Shown here: one piece after another, positions 7,291 through 15,199 of the stretch
Layout of the letters: the number at the start of each line of letters is the position of its first letter
How positions within the stretch are numbered: the stretch's first letter is position 1
Assembly (NCBI RefSeq): GCF_012927325.1
Contig: NZ_JABBGI010000038.1
Span: forward strand, 1-36,129
Direction: 5' to 3'
DNA: 36,129 nt
From: Chryseobacterium antibioticum
Lineage (GTDB): Bacteria; Bacteroidota; Bacteroidia; Flavobacteriales; Weeksellaceae
Notes under the pieces: model-generated
Database searches by the model: none
Told to the model about the DNA's origin: nothing
The model's input: the letters and a program-made list of their open reading frames with translations, nothing else
Position numbers and translations under genes: made by a program

Positions 7291-8940
7291 ATGCTTTCGA
7301 GAATTTACATTAAAAACTTTGCCCTGATTGATACTCTTGAAGTATCATTGAATAACGGTCTGCAGGTAATTACCGGCGAGACCGGAGCTGGGAAATCTAT
7401 TATTTTAGGTGCCTTAAGGCTTATTCTTGGGGAAAGAGCAGAAGTAAAATCTATTGCCAAATCGGAAGAAAAAAGTATTGTAGAAACTGAATTCGACCTA
7501 AATAACCAGTTCAAAAAATTCTTTATTGAAAATGATCTGGATTATGAACATCAGACCATCATCAGACGGGAAATTCTTCCGTCGGGAAAATCTAGAGCGT
7601 TCATCAATGATGTACCCGTGACCCTTGATGTTCTTAAAGAATTGACGTCTCAACTTATTGATATTCATTCCCAGTTTGAAACCTCAAACCTTTTTACTTC
7701 AGAATATCAGTTTAAAATTATAGACGGACTTTCTGAAAATAAAAAGGCGATTGAAGACTATCAGAATGAATTTTCTGACTTTCAGAGCTTAAAAATACAG
7801 CTTAAAAAGCTTCAGACTCAGCTTTCCGAAAACAGAAAAGAAAGTGACTACAAAGAATTTCTGTTGAACGAACTTGAGGAGCTTAAATTGGATGATGTAG
7901 ATTATGAAGACCTTCAGAATCAGTTGTCTGTTCAGGAGAATGCTGAAATGATCTCTGAAAACCTTGTCCAGATCCTGTCCAGATTTCATCAGGAGGAAGT
8001 GGGGATTTTGTCTTTCTTTAACGAAGCCAAACATAAACTGTCACGAATTGCTGAAGTTTCAAACGGCTTCTCAGAACTTGATGAAAGGCTGGAAACCTCT
8101 TTTGTAGAACTGAAAGATATTATTTCCGAACTTGAAAATGAGTCCGAAAGAATAGAGATCAACCCAGTTAATCTGGCGATTCTTGTCGAGCTTAATAATA
8201 AAATCAATGCCCTCTTTTTAAAGCATAGCATTTCTGATATCAATGAGTTGAGAGAACTCAGAGATCAGCTCGCAGGTGAGCAGAAGGGAGCCTCAGAGCT
8301 GGAAGATCATATTGTTGAGATCCAGGAAAACATCTCCAAAAAAGAGAAAACACTTCAGGCCCTCGCCGAAAAGCTTTCAAAAAACAGAAAGAAATCAGTA
8401 CCTGTTTTCATTAAAAAAGCAGAAACTCTTCTTAAAAAATTAGGACTTGAAAAATCCAGAGTGGATATTGAACTTCAGGATACACCAGAGTTTAATGCAT
8501 TTGGAAAAGAAAATATACAGTTGCTCTTTCAGGCCAACTCAGGCTTTCCTTTAAAGCCAATCCAGACCGCTATTTCCGGGGGTGAAAGATCCAGAGTGAT
8601 GCTTGCCGTGAAAAAGATCATTGCTGAAAGTGATGAGCTTCCAACCCTTATTCTGGATGAAATTGATACCGGAGTTTCCGGAAAAGTAGCCGAAGAAATA
8701 GGAAATCTGATGAGAGAAATGTCTGCGGATATGCAGCTCATCGTTATTTCTCACCTGGCACAGGTAGCTGCCAAAGGAAATGACAATTACAAAGTTGTAA
8801 AACGCGATATTTCCGGCAAAACACAATCTACCATCATTCCTCTGAACGAAGAAGAAAAACTAAACGAGATCGCTCAGCTTCTTTCCGGAAGCAAAATTAC
8901 CGAGGCCGCACTGGCACAGGCGAAAGAATTAATTGGCTAA
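7291..8940 (+). CDS. recN: DNA repair protein RecN
   Basis: The 549-residue SMC-like ATPase acts in recombinational repair of double-strand breaks. The N-terminal ATP-binding half has MLSRIYIKNFALIDTLEV and Walker A GETGAGKS (about 29-36). A long coiled-coil region spans about 150-370. The C-terminal half has the ABC signature SGGERSR (about 428-434), Walker B LILDEIDTGVSG (about 452-463) and the H-loop VISHLAQVAA (about 486-495). The length matches the family (about 550). It is the last gene of the bamD-recN block, with its own promoter. No LexA-type box was recognised upstream. Confidence 0.96.
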   Translation: MLSRIYIKNFALIDTLEVSLNNGLQVITGETGAGKSIILGALRLILGERAEVKSIAKSEEKSIVETEFDLNNQFKKFFIENDLDYEHQTIIRREILPSGKSRAFINDVPVTLDVLKELTSQLIDIHSQFETSNLFTSEYQFKIIDGLSENKKAIEDYQNEFSDFQSLKIQLKKLQTQLSENRKESDYKEFLLNELEELKLDDVDYEDLQNQLSVQENAEMISENLVQILSRFHQEEVGILSFFNEAKHKLSRIAEVSNGFSELDERLETSFVELKDIISELENESERIEINPVNLAILVELNNKINALFLKHSISDINELRELRDQLAGEQKGASELEDHIVEIQENISKKEKTLQALAEKLSKNRKKSVPVFIKKAETLLKKLGLEKSRVDIELQDTPEFNAFGKENIQLLFQANSGFPLKPIQTAISGGERSRVMLAVKKIIAESDELPTLILDEIDTGVSGKVAEEIGNLMREMSADMQLIVISHLAQVAAKGNDNYKVVKRDISGKTQSTIIPLNEEEKLNEIAQLLSGSKITEAALAQAKELIG

Positions 8941-8967
8941 GATCAGTAGTATGATGATAAGAGATCT

Positions 8968-8996
8968 CACCCTGAGCGAAGGCAAGGCGAAGGGTC
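8968..8996. repeat. REP-like palindrome at the recN/XRE junction
   Basis: The stretch begins CACCCTGAGCGAAGG and closes with CGAAGGGT, a variant of the CACCCTGAGC...GAAGGGTC palindrome that I know as a widespread intergenic element in many bacteria. The arms ACCCT (8969-8973) and AGGGT (8991-8995) enclose a GC-rich centre unlike the AT-rich surroundings. It lies between convergent genes and touches the XRE stop codon (8996-8998). Confidence 0.55.
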
Positions 8997-9388
8997 TATT
9001 TCTCTAACTCTTCAATCCTTTTCTTTATGGTTTCTATTTCTGTGTCTTTCTGATGGATTTCCCTTTTCAGCATTTCAATAAATTCTTTCTGATTTTCCAA
9101 CAAAAATTCTGGAACATTACAATAATAGTTACCACTAATACTTCCGTTATTACTTGTAATTGTATTTTCAAAATAGTTGGTAATACTTTTATTCTCGTCA
9201 GTTTCTTTTATTTCTTCAACGTTTGTATCCAACAGTCTTGAGATTCTTTCCCATTCTTCATCAGAAATTTCCACTTCACCTTTTTCTTTCCTGCTGTATT
9301 GGGTCTGGCTGATGCTCAGATATTCTGCCAGATCTTTTTGGGTGAAAGCTTTTTCATTTCTTCTTTTTATTAATTTTTCCTTTACCAT
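8996..9388 (-). CDS. XRE-family helix-turn-helix regulator with coiled-coil tail
   Basis: The 130-residue protein has an N-terminal Cro/CI-type helix-turn-helix: LIKRRNEKAFTQKDLAEYLS (about 6-25) and ISQTQYSRKEKGEVEISDEE (about 26-45). A linker rich in Asn and Ser follows, and the last 35 residues (FIEMLKREIHQKDTEIETIKKRIEELEK) form a coiled coil suited to oligomerisation. It is divergent from the HELIH lipoprotein gene at 9507. Its own -7 element (TACATTTG on the minus strand) is at 9402-9409, and three CGAATA copies at exact 10-bp steps lie just upstream of it, so self-regulation and control of the neighbour are reasonable inferences. Its signal is unknown. Confidence 0.85.
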   Translation of the reverse strand: MVKEKLIKRRNEKAFTQKDLAEYLSISQTQYSRKEKGEVEISDEEWERISRLLDTNVEEIKETDENKSITNYFENTITSNNGSISGNYYCNVPEFLLENQKEFIEMLKREIHQKDTEIETIKKRIEELEK

Positions 9389-9401
9389 AGAGCATTTTTT
9401 A

Positions 9402-9409
9402 CAAATGTA
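9402..9409 (-). promoter_or_regulatory. -7 promoter element of the XRE gene
   Basis: Plus-strand CAAATGTA reads TACATTTG on the minus strand, a match to TAnnTTTG, 14 bp before the XRE ATG. No TTG is found at the usual distance; the CGAATA repeats occupy that region. Confidence 0.45.
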
Positions 9410-9414
9410 GAAAT

Positions 9415-9444
9415 TATTCGAATATAACCGAATACAGGCGAATA
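9415..9444. promoter_or_regulatory. Phased CGAATA repeats with palindrome (operator candidate)
   Basis: CGAATA occurs at 9419-9424, 9429-9434 and 9439-9444, each exactly 10 bp apart and so on nearly the same face of the helix. The first copy is also half of a perfect palindrome TATTCGAATA (9415-9424). The array lies between the divergent XRE regulator and the HELIH lipoprotein and covers the region upstream of the XRE -7 element, where a repressor would block RNA polymerase. Confidence 0.5.
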
Positions 9445-9506
9445 AAAAAATCTAATGTTGTATTGAAAAAAGTTTTTTCTTTGTACTAATTAAAATTCAC
9501 AAACAC

Positions 9507-11342
9507 ATGAAAAAACAAAGCTTCCTTATGCTACTATTATCAGCATTCTTATTCTTCGGGTGCCGGCAGGAGAGCCTATATGTAGATCAGGAATTACAAA
9601 ACAATAGTCCTGTTTCTAAAAATTATGTCATCAATGATGCTGAAATCAAAAAAGATGCACAATTGTGGTCAAAGCTATCGGGTATACAAGCTGGTCTTTT
9701 CGGGAGTGATCCTAAAGCCAAAAACAATGATCCTCTTTTAGACGGTGCCGTTATTATGACAGACTATGCAGGAGTTGTTGAAAAAAACGGTATTACTACC
9801 TATACATTTCAGATAAAAAGAATATATCCATCCAAGGATACCGAAAATCTTGTGGTAAGAAAAAATGCTGATGGTAGTTACTCGGGTCTTCTTATCCAGT
9901 ATCATCTTTCGAAGCAGGAAATACAGGCTTTTCAGAATGCCGGAAAACCTCAGGATATTAAAGGAAAAATTAGTGCTTATACAATTAATGATATTAATAT
10001 AAATTCTAAAAATGGAAGTGGTGGATACACCTATTCTGAACAGATAGGATGTTTGGTGGTAAATTATGAAATTATACCATGTACAAGTTCTGATCAGCAC
10101 ACGAATCCAAACCAATGTGCTCTGACAGGGGTTGATGCTCCTCAGATTATACTGATGTCTGTGGATGACACTCATTGTAACCCGTCAGGAAATCCGGGAG
10201 GCTCTGGTACAGGATCAGGTCCAGGAGGAACTCAGGGTGGTGGTTCAGGAGTAGGAAGTACTACTCCGACTGAGTTTCTGTACAATACATTTTTATTCAC
10301 AGATTTTGGGGATGCATATAATATATGTGCAGCTGGAGACAGCCAATGTGAAGCTAACAGGCAGCTCAACATCGAGCTTCAGGCTTATCTGCTGACATTA
10401 CCTCCTCCAACAAGTATGCTGAGCAGCTATCTTCATACCTACCTTACTGTCAAAGGTTATTTTAAACTGAATGGGGGTACTTCATTTTTAACAGACCGTC
10501 TGAGTCTAATGGCTGGCTGGTATAATAATCCTGCAAATGCAAGCATACCTTACACCGAAAGAGATAAATTCGTGAATTGGGGATTGAATTTTCTTATTCA
10601 GAATCCGGATGTTACTTGGACACGGTTTGAAAATTGGTTTTTAGAAGAGACACTAAACAATACCTTACAAAATGAATTCCTTGAAGATTGGGCAGAGCCA
10701 GACAGAGTAAAGCCAACAACAAAGTTTAAAAATCATGCTAAGCTTAATGGAATTTATAATAAAATTAAAACTGCAGCAAATTTCAATCAGATTTTAAAAA
10801 ACTTTACTCCCGAAGGTTCCGTAGCACATTTGATGTTTGATATTGGGGCAGTGTATAAGCAAGAAGCCCAAGCGGAGACTTCTGAGCCTGTGAATTATTG
10901 GATAAAAATTACTTTTAATAAAAATAAAAATTGGGCAGATATACCTAAAATTGTAATAGCACAAACATTTATACATGAATTAATACATGCAGAAATTTTA
11001 AGGCAATTATTAGCTGTTGCTAATTCTAATGGAAGTATTGACGAAGCAACTCTTTTAGATTATGCAAAGAATCATAAAAATATAGAATTATTTAATGCTT
11101 ACGTGAAGGCTAAAACTAATGATGCAGATTTTCAACACCAATTTATGGCTCAAAAATATGTGACAACAATTGTTAATTTTTTAAAACAAGTGTATGGAAA
11201 TCAATATACTGATGTTGAATATAAAACAGTTGCTTGGATGAGTAGTCTTAAAGGAACAAAGGCATGGAACTTGTTACCTCAATCAGAAAAGGATTTATAT
11301 ATTAATACATTTAACACAAATTATTGGCTATGGGAACTTTAA
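9507..11342 (+). CDS. Lipoprotein with Gly-rich linker and C-terminal HELIH zinc-metalloprotease-like domain
   Basis: The 611-residue protein begins with a lipoprotein signal (lipobox LFFGC, Cys19), so it should sit in the outer or inner membrane facing outward or into the periplasm. Residues about 20-220 form a domain I do not recognise (NYVINDAEIKKDAQLWSKL, then a GGYTYSEQIGCLVVNYEIIPC region with four Cys). A Gly/Ser linker occupies about 224-254. The C-terminal half carries TFIHELIHAEIL, with H490-E-L-I-H494 matching the zinc HExxH motif; no third ligand can be assigned. The last third of the gene is visibly richer in A+T and in TTA and ATA codons than its neighbours, suggesting a mosaic gene. 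It overlaps the next small gene by 13 bp. Function and substrate are unknown; a toxin-like effector or a surface protease are both possible. Confidence 0.75.
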   Translation: MKKQSFLMLLLSAFLFFGCRQESLYVDQELQNNSPVSKNYVINDAEIKKDAQLWSKLSGIQAGLFGSDPKAKNNDPLLDGAVIMTDYAGVVEKNGITTYTFQIKRIYPSKDTENLVVRKNADGSYSGLLIQYHLSKQEIQAFQNAGKPQDIKGKISAYTINDININSKNGSGGYTYSEQIGCLVVNYEIIPCTSSDQHTNPNQCALTGVDAPQIILMSVDDTHCNPSGNPGGSGTGSGPGGTQGGGSGVGSTTPTEFLYNTFLFTDFGDAYNICAAGDSQCEANRQLNIELQAYLLTLPPPTSMLSSYLHTYLTVKGYFKLNGGTSFLTDRLSLMAGWYNNPANASIPYTERDKFVNWGLNFLIQNPDVTWTRFENWFLEETLNNTLQNEFLEDWAEPDRVKPTTKFKNHAKLNGIYNKIKTAANFNQILKNFTPEGSVAHLMFDIGAVYKQEAQAETSEPVNYWIKITFNKNKNWADIPKIVIAQTFIHELIHAEILRQLLAVANSNGSIDEATLLDYAKNHKNIELFNAYVKAKTNDADFQHQFMAQKYVTTIVNFLKQVYGNQYTDVEYKTVAWMSSLKGTKAWNLLPQSEKDLYINTFNTNYWLWEL

Positions 11343-11677
11343 ATAAACTATTAATATTAATATTATTATTAAATATTGCCTTTTTATATTCACAAAGTTG
11401 TATTATTAAAGTGAATAAAAGTGATTCTATAAAATTGGAAAAACAAGATAATGAATATTATAAAGAATATGTGCTTTCCATCTATAATCCAAATTTTAAT
11501 ACGAATGAAATAGTCAAGAACTATAAAGTCTCACCGATAAAAAAAACGATAAAAAAAAACGACCAGATTTACAATCTTACAAAAACTTCTGAAAATAAAT
11601 TAAAGAAGAAGTGTTTTTCAAAGGATTTATTATTTCTTATTGAGAGTAAATTCTATAAGCATATAAAAACTTTCTGA
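11330..11677 (+). CDS. Small exported protein, unrecognised
   Basis: The 115-residue protein starts at the ATG that overlaps the end of the HELIH lipoprotein gene (13 bp). An in-frame TTG at 11324 would add two residues, but the ATG places a normal signal peptide (MGTLNKLLILILLLNIAFLYSQ) at the start. The mature part of about 93 residues is Lys/Asn/Ile-rich, with two Cys and a basic region KKTIKKNDQ. I recognise no family. Its strong AT bias matches the 3' end of the preceding gene, so the two were probably acquired together and are co-translated. A partner, chaperone or immunity-like protein for the lipoprotein is a hypothesis only. Confidence 0.6.
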   Translation: MGTLNKLLILILLLNIAFLYSQSCIIKVNKSDSIKLEKQDNEYYKEYVLSIYNPNFNTNEIVKNYKVSPIKKTIKKNDQIYNLTKTSENKLKKKCFSKDLLFLIESKFYKHIKTF

Positions 11678-11682
11678 ATAAG

Positions 11683-11716
11683 ACAAACCGCAGAATTTTC
11701 TGCGGTTTGTTTTACT
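11683..11716 (+). terminator. Terminator after the small exported protein
   Basis: ACAAACCGCAGAA (11683-11695) pairs perfectly with TTCTGCGGTTTGT (11698-11710), a 13-bp stem followed by TTTT. It closes the HELIH lipoprotein/small-gene unit and separates it from the DUF5687 operon. Confidence 0.8.
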
Positions 11717-11776
11717 TATTGGCTAAAAAACTGTAACATATTTTACATTATATTGACTAATATAAAAAACTAAAAT

Positions 11777-13243
11777 ATGTTTCTAAAGTTCCTCAGACTG
11801 GAAATCAAAAGCTTTTTCCGTGGTACCTCTGTAGGCGTGAATCTGGCTATGAAGATCCTTCGTTTTATAGGAATCCTTTATTTTATGGCCTGCCTGGCTG
11901 GAGGTGCTTTTGCCGCATTCTTCTACGTACGGGACGAAATGCATCAGGATCCTTTAAAAGCGATTTCAAAACTTTTAGTTGTTGCCTGGGCGGTAGACCT
12001 GGTTTTAAAGTATATATGGCAGGAAATGTCAACCCAAAATATTAAGCCATTCCTGACCCTAAATATTCCCAAGAATACGCTGGTCAATTATATGCTCGTG
12101 AAAACCTTTCTTTCCGCATTGAGCTGGCTGAATTCCCTATTCTTTATCACCTTTTCCGTCATTGCCATGTTCAACGGATATAGTGTTTTCGGCATTCTGG
12201 CTTGGTTTATCGGGATTTCTTTTTTGTTTTACCTGAATAATTTCATAAACATTCTCTTCAATGATAAAGAAATTGTCGCCATTATGGTAGGCTGTCTCTT
12301 TGCTGCGGTTGCTGGTCTCGGTTATTACCATATCGTACCTGTACTTTCTTCCTCAGAGAGTTTTATATACAGCTTCTATCAAAATCCTTACTTTATTATT
12401 ATTCCAATCGTGTTGTTTTTTGGTTTATGGATCATATGTTTTAAATATGTCCGTAAAGAATTCTATCTCGATCAGGGTCTGGAAGCTAAAAAACAGTTCG
12501 GAAGAACAGAAAATATTGCATTCTTAAACAAGTATGGAGTCATCGGAACATTCATCAATAATGATATTAAAATGCTGAGAAGGAATAAAGTAACCAAAGG
12601 AATTCTGATCGGAAGTTTTTTATTCCTTTTTTACGGAATGCTGATGTACACTTCTGTGATCTATAAAACACCTGCCATGATGATGTTTATGGGGCTGTTT
12701 GTAACGGGAGGGTTTCAGTTTCTTTTCGGGCAGCGGGTTCCTGCTTTCGACAGTTCGTACTATCCGTTGATGATGACCTTAAATGTACCTTACAAAGAAT
12801 ATCTCAAAGCAAAATGGTGGCTGATCAATATCGTGACAGCCGCTTCAATGATTATTGCGCTGTTTTATGCGTATTTTGGATGGGAACTCTATATCACATT
12901 TTTTGCCGCAGGACTTTATAATATGGGCGTGAATTCTCAGTTTACCCTGTGGTCCGGAGCTTTTAACAAAACCCAGATTGATCTTAATTCAAAAGAGAAA
13001 AGGATAGGGCAGAAAAACAGTTTTAACCTGAAAGCGATGCTCCTTCTGATTCCAAAAATGCTGCTTCCGATGGGTGTTTTTGCTGTGTCAAAATACTTCT
13101 TTGGAATGACAGCGGGCGTCGTAAGCATAGCTATTTTAGGGCTCGTGGGATTTTTATTCAGAGAAAAAATATTCGATATCATTGTCAAACAATATAAACG
13201 CGAAAAGTACAGTACACTGGAAGCATTTAAAAACAAAGACTAA
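11777..13243 (+). CDS. DUF5687 family protein, probable ABC transporter permease
   Basis: The 488-residue protein is polytopic. Strong membrane segments are visible at about 30-50, 65-80, 105-130, 135-155, 165-185, 200-220, 275-320, 355-390 and 420-470. It resembles DUF5687 proteins of Flavobacteriia, which sit next to an ABC ATPase and are most likely its membrane partner. The N-terminus is MFLKFLRLEIKSFFRGTSVG, with an amphipathic cytoplasmic lead. The ATPase gene follows 3 bp after the stop, which makes an operon almost certain. The transported substrate cannot be told from sequence. Confidence 0.75.
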   Translation: MFLKFLRLEIKSFFRGTSVGVNLAMKILRFIGILYFMACLAGGAFAAFFYVRDEMHQDPLKAISKLLVVAWAVDLVLKYIWQEMSTQNIKPFLTLNIPKNTLVNYMLVKTFLSALSWLNSLFFITFSVIAMFNGYSVFGILAWFIGISFLFYLNNFINILFNDKEIVAIMVGCLFAAVAGLGYYHIVPVLSSSESFIYSFYQNPYFIIIPIVLFFGLWIICFKYVRKEFYLDQGLEAKKQFGRTENIAFLNKYGVIGTFINNDIKMLRRNKVTKGILIGSFLFLFYGMLMYTSVIYKTPAMMMFMGLFVTGGFQFLFGQRVPAFDSSYYPLMMTLNVPYKEYLKAKWWLINIVTAASMIIALFYAYFGWELYITFFAAGLYNMGVNSQFTLWSGAFNKTQIDLNSKEKRIGQKNSFNLKAMLLLIPKMLLPMGVFAVSKYFFGMTAGVVSIAILGLVGFLFREKIFDIIVKQYKREKYSTLEAFKNKD

Positions 13244-13246
13244 ACT

Positions 13247-13966
13247 ATGATTACTATCAATAACTTATCCAAGACCTATGGAACGGCTACAGTTCTTAAT
13301 ATAGAGCATCTCGAAATTCCTAATGGTGAAACATTTGGACTGGTAGGAAATAATGGAGCCGGGAAAACCACGCTTTTTAGCCTTATGCTTGATCTTATTC
13401 AGCCTACGACAGGCTTTGTAAGCATCGAGGATATCAAAGTCAATGAATCTGAAGCCTGGAAAAATAAAGTCTCTGCTTTTGTGGACGATACTTTCCTGAT
13501 CGGATACCTTACTCCTGAAGAATATTTTTACTTCATTGGGGAGCTAAGGGGCCAGAATAAAGCTTCCATAGATGAATTTTTAAAACCGTTTCATGATTTT
13601 TTTAACGGAGAGATCCTGGATTCAGGAAAATACGTCCGTGATCTGTCAAAAGGAAACCAGAAAAAAGTAGGAATTATAGGAGCAGTTATCGGAAACCCGG
13701 AAATTGTGATCCTTGATGAACCTTTTGCCAACCTGGACCCGTCTACCCAGATCAAGCTTAAGAACCTGATCAAAGAACTTTCAAAGCAGGACGGAGTTAC
13801 TTTTCTGATTTCAAGCCACGACCTTTCGCATACGACAGAAGTCTGTAACAGGATTGTTGTGGTCAACAAAGGACAGCTTGTAAAAGACATCAAGACCAAT
13901 CCGGAAACATTGCAGGATCTGGAGCAGTATTTCGCAGATCAGGTTTCTGCTTCTTCAGTAATTTAA
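13247..13966 (+). CDS. ABC transporter ATP-binding protein
   Basis: The 239-residue ATPase has Walker A GNNGAGKTT (about 34-42), the signature LSKGNQKKVG (about 137-146; a degenerate LSGGQ, as in many ABC-2 type exporters), Walker B IVILDEPFANLDP (about 158-170) and the H-loop SSHDLSH (about 194-200). With the upstream DUF5687 permease it should form an ABC-2-like exporter or membrane-remodelling transporter. The DyP peroxidase gene begins 15 bp after its stop. Its cargo is unknown. Confidence 0.92.
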   Translation: MITINNLSKTYGTATVLNIEHLEIPNGETFGLVGNNGAGKTTLFSLMLDLIQPTTGFVSIEDIKVNESEAWKNKVSAFVDDTFLIGYLTPEEYFYFIGELRGQNKASIDEFLKPFHDFFNGEILDSGKYVRDLSKGNQKKVGIIGAVIGNPEIVILDEPFANLDPSTQIKLKNLIKELSKQDGVTFLISSHDLSHTTEVCNRIVVVNKGQLVKDIKTNPETLQDLEQYFADQVSASSVI

Positions 13967-13981
13967 TTTAGATAAAAAATA

Positions 13982-14917
13982 ATGAGCATAGAATCACAAA
14001 ACGTCACGGACTATCCTAACAGCAACACTATTTTTATGATGTGGAATCTGAATGACAGCCCACAGCTGAAAGATGTTTTCCAGCAGCTTTGTGCTTTGAT
14101 TCTCAACCTTAATAATTCGGTGTTCAACAGGTTTCCGGACAGCAGAGCAAGCTGTGTCATGGGAATAGGTTGTGAAGGCTGGAAAAAATTAGAACTTCCA
14201 ACTCCGCTACCTAAAGAATTGGTCAATTTTGAGGAAATTAGAGGAGTAAAGCATACCGCAGTTTCCACAGCTGGTGACCTTCATTTTCACTTGAGAGCCG
14301 ATAATAAAAGCCTTATTTTTGATATGGCGATAGAAATTTCAAAACTTTTGAGTCCCGTTGCCGAAAGTATTCTTGAAATCCACGGATTTAAATACTGGGA
14401 TGCCCGGTCAATTCTCGGTTTTGTAGATGGTACAGAAAATCCGCATGGGGAAGACCGCGATTACTTTGCGAAAATTGGAGAAGAAGATTTACAGTATAAA
14501 GGCGGAAGTTACTTATTCGTCCAGAAATATCTTCACAATATGGATGCCTGGAAAAGCCTTTCAACAGAAGAACAGGAAAAAGTGATCGGACGATCAAAAG
14601 AAAATGACATTGAAATGTCGGATACCGTAAAACCATCCAATTCCCATATCGCTTTAGCCAATATTGAAGGTGAAAACGGAGAAGAGCTTAAGATTGTAAG
14701 GGACAATATGCCTTTTGGAAGCCCATCGTCCAATGAATTCGGAACTTACTTTATTGCATATTCAAGTACATTCAGTACCACGAAGAAGATGCTGACGAAT
14801 ATGTTCGTTGGCGATCCGGCTGGAAATTACGATAGAATTTTAGATTTCAGCACAGCGGTGACCGGAACATTGTTTTTTGTTCCTACGAGGAATATGCTGG
14901 ATGAATTTTCAGGATAA
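13982..14917 (+). CDS. DyP-type haem peroxidase
   Basis: The 311-residue protein is a dye-decolorizing peroxidase that uses haem and hydrogen peroxide. Family hallmarks are GFVDGTENP with the catalytic Asp149, the proximal haem ligand His222 in SNSHIALANI, and distal Arg240 in KIVRDNMPFG; this set fits class B (YfeX-like) DyPs. There is no signal peptide, so it should be cytoplasmic. The last residues (NMLDEFSG) do not look like a clear encapsulin-targeting peptide, and no encapsulin gene is nearby. It lies 15 bp after the ABC ATPase and is likely co-transcribed with it and DUF5687, although no functional link is obvious. Confidence 0.93.
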   Translation: MSIESQNVTDYPNSNTIFMMWNLNDSPQLKDVFQQLCALILNLNNSVFNRFPDSRASCVMGIGCEGWKKLELPTPLPKELVNFEEIRGVKHTAVSTAGDLHFHLRADNKSLIFDMAIEISKLLSPVAESILEIHGFKYWDARSILGFVDGTENPHGEDRDYFAKIGEEDLQYKGGSYLFVQKYLHNMDAWKSLSTEEQEKVIGRSKENDIEMSDTVKPSNSHIALANIEGENGEELKIVRDNMPFGSPSSNEFGTYFIAYSSTFSTTKKMLTNMFVGDPAGNYDRILDFSTAVTGTLFFVPTRNMLDEFSG

Positions 14918-14950
14918 TAAAAAGGCCGGAAACATATATCCCGGCCTTTC
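14918..14950. terminator. Bidirectional terminator between DyP and the peptide genes
   Basis: AAAGGCCGG (14921-14929) pairs with CCGGCCTTT (14941-14949). Read on the minus strand the stem is followed by TTTTTATTAT, a good T-run for the GG-leader peptide operon; on the plus strand the T-run is only TTT, so it may be weaker for the DyP operon. Confidence 0.75.
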
Positions 14951-14961
14951 CATCAATTATT

Positions 14962-15171
14962 TTAAATAGGATCTTCCTCTATTGGAGTAGCACACATATC
15001 AATGTGTATTATGCACATTGCCTGGCAAGGGTTATCTGTACGGGCTCTGCAGCATGCATAATAGCCGTTGTAGGGGATAAGGTACGAGTAGCTAGTAGGG
15101 CATTGCGGAATAAATACGCCCCCGAATACTTCTTTAAGATTGGCTCTGTTGAATTTTTTCAGATTTTTCAT
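14962..15171 (-). CDS. GG-leader cysteine-rich peptide (bacteriocin-like), second of pair
   Basis: The 69-residue precursor begins MKNLKKFNRANLKEVFGG, a charged leader ending in the double glycine that C39-type peptidases cut. The predicted core starts at Val19 and has six Cys: one, then 15 residues, a CC pair, 7 residues, C, 3 residues, C, 6 residues, C. The CC pair is preceded by NGYYA. It is paralogous to the peptide encoded 28 bp upstream on the same strand. I recognise it as the Chryseobacterium-type 'bacteriocin-like' family, but no activity is established. No C39 transporter, lanthionine synthase or radical-SAM gene is in this window. Codon use and length fit a real gene, and a terminator follows. 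Confidence 0.7.
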   Translation of the reverse strand: MKNLKKFNRANLKEVFGGVFIPQCPTSYSYLIPYNGYYACCRARTDNPCQAMCIIHIDMCATPIEEDPI

Positions 15172-15199
15172 TGGAAAGCAGTTTAGTTAGAGTTTCATT

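Noticed and set aside
11340..11400. AT-rich ATTAATATTATT run as a repeat array
   Set aside because: It encodes the hydrophobic Leu/Ile core of a signal peptide; the repetition follows from TTA and ATA codons.
13982..14917. DyP peroxidase as encapsulin cargo
   Set aside because: No encapsulin gene is nearby and the C-terminus is not a clear cargo-loading peptide.
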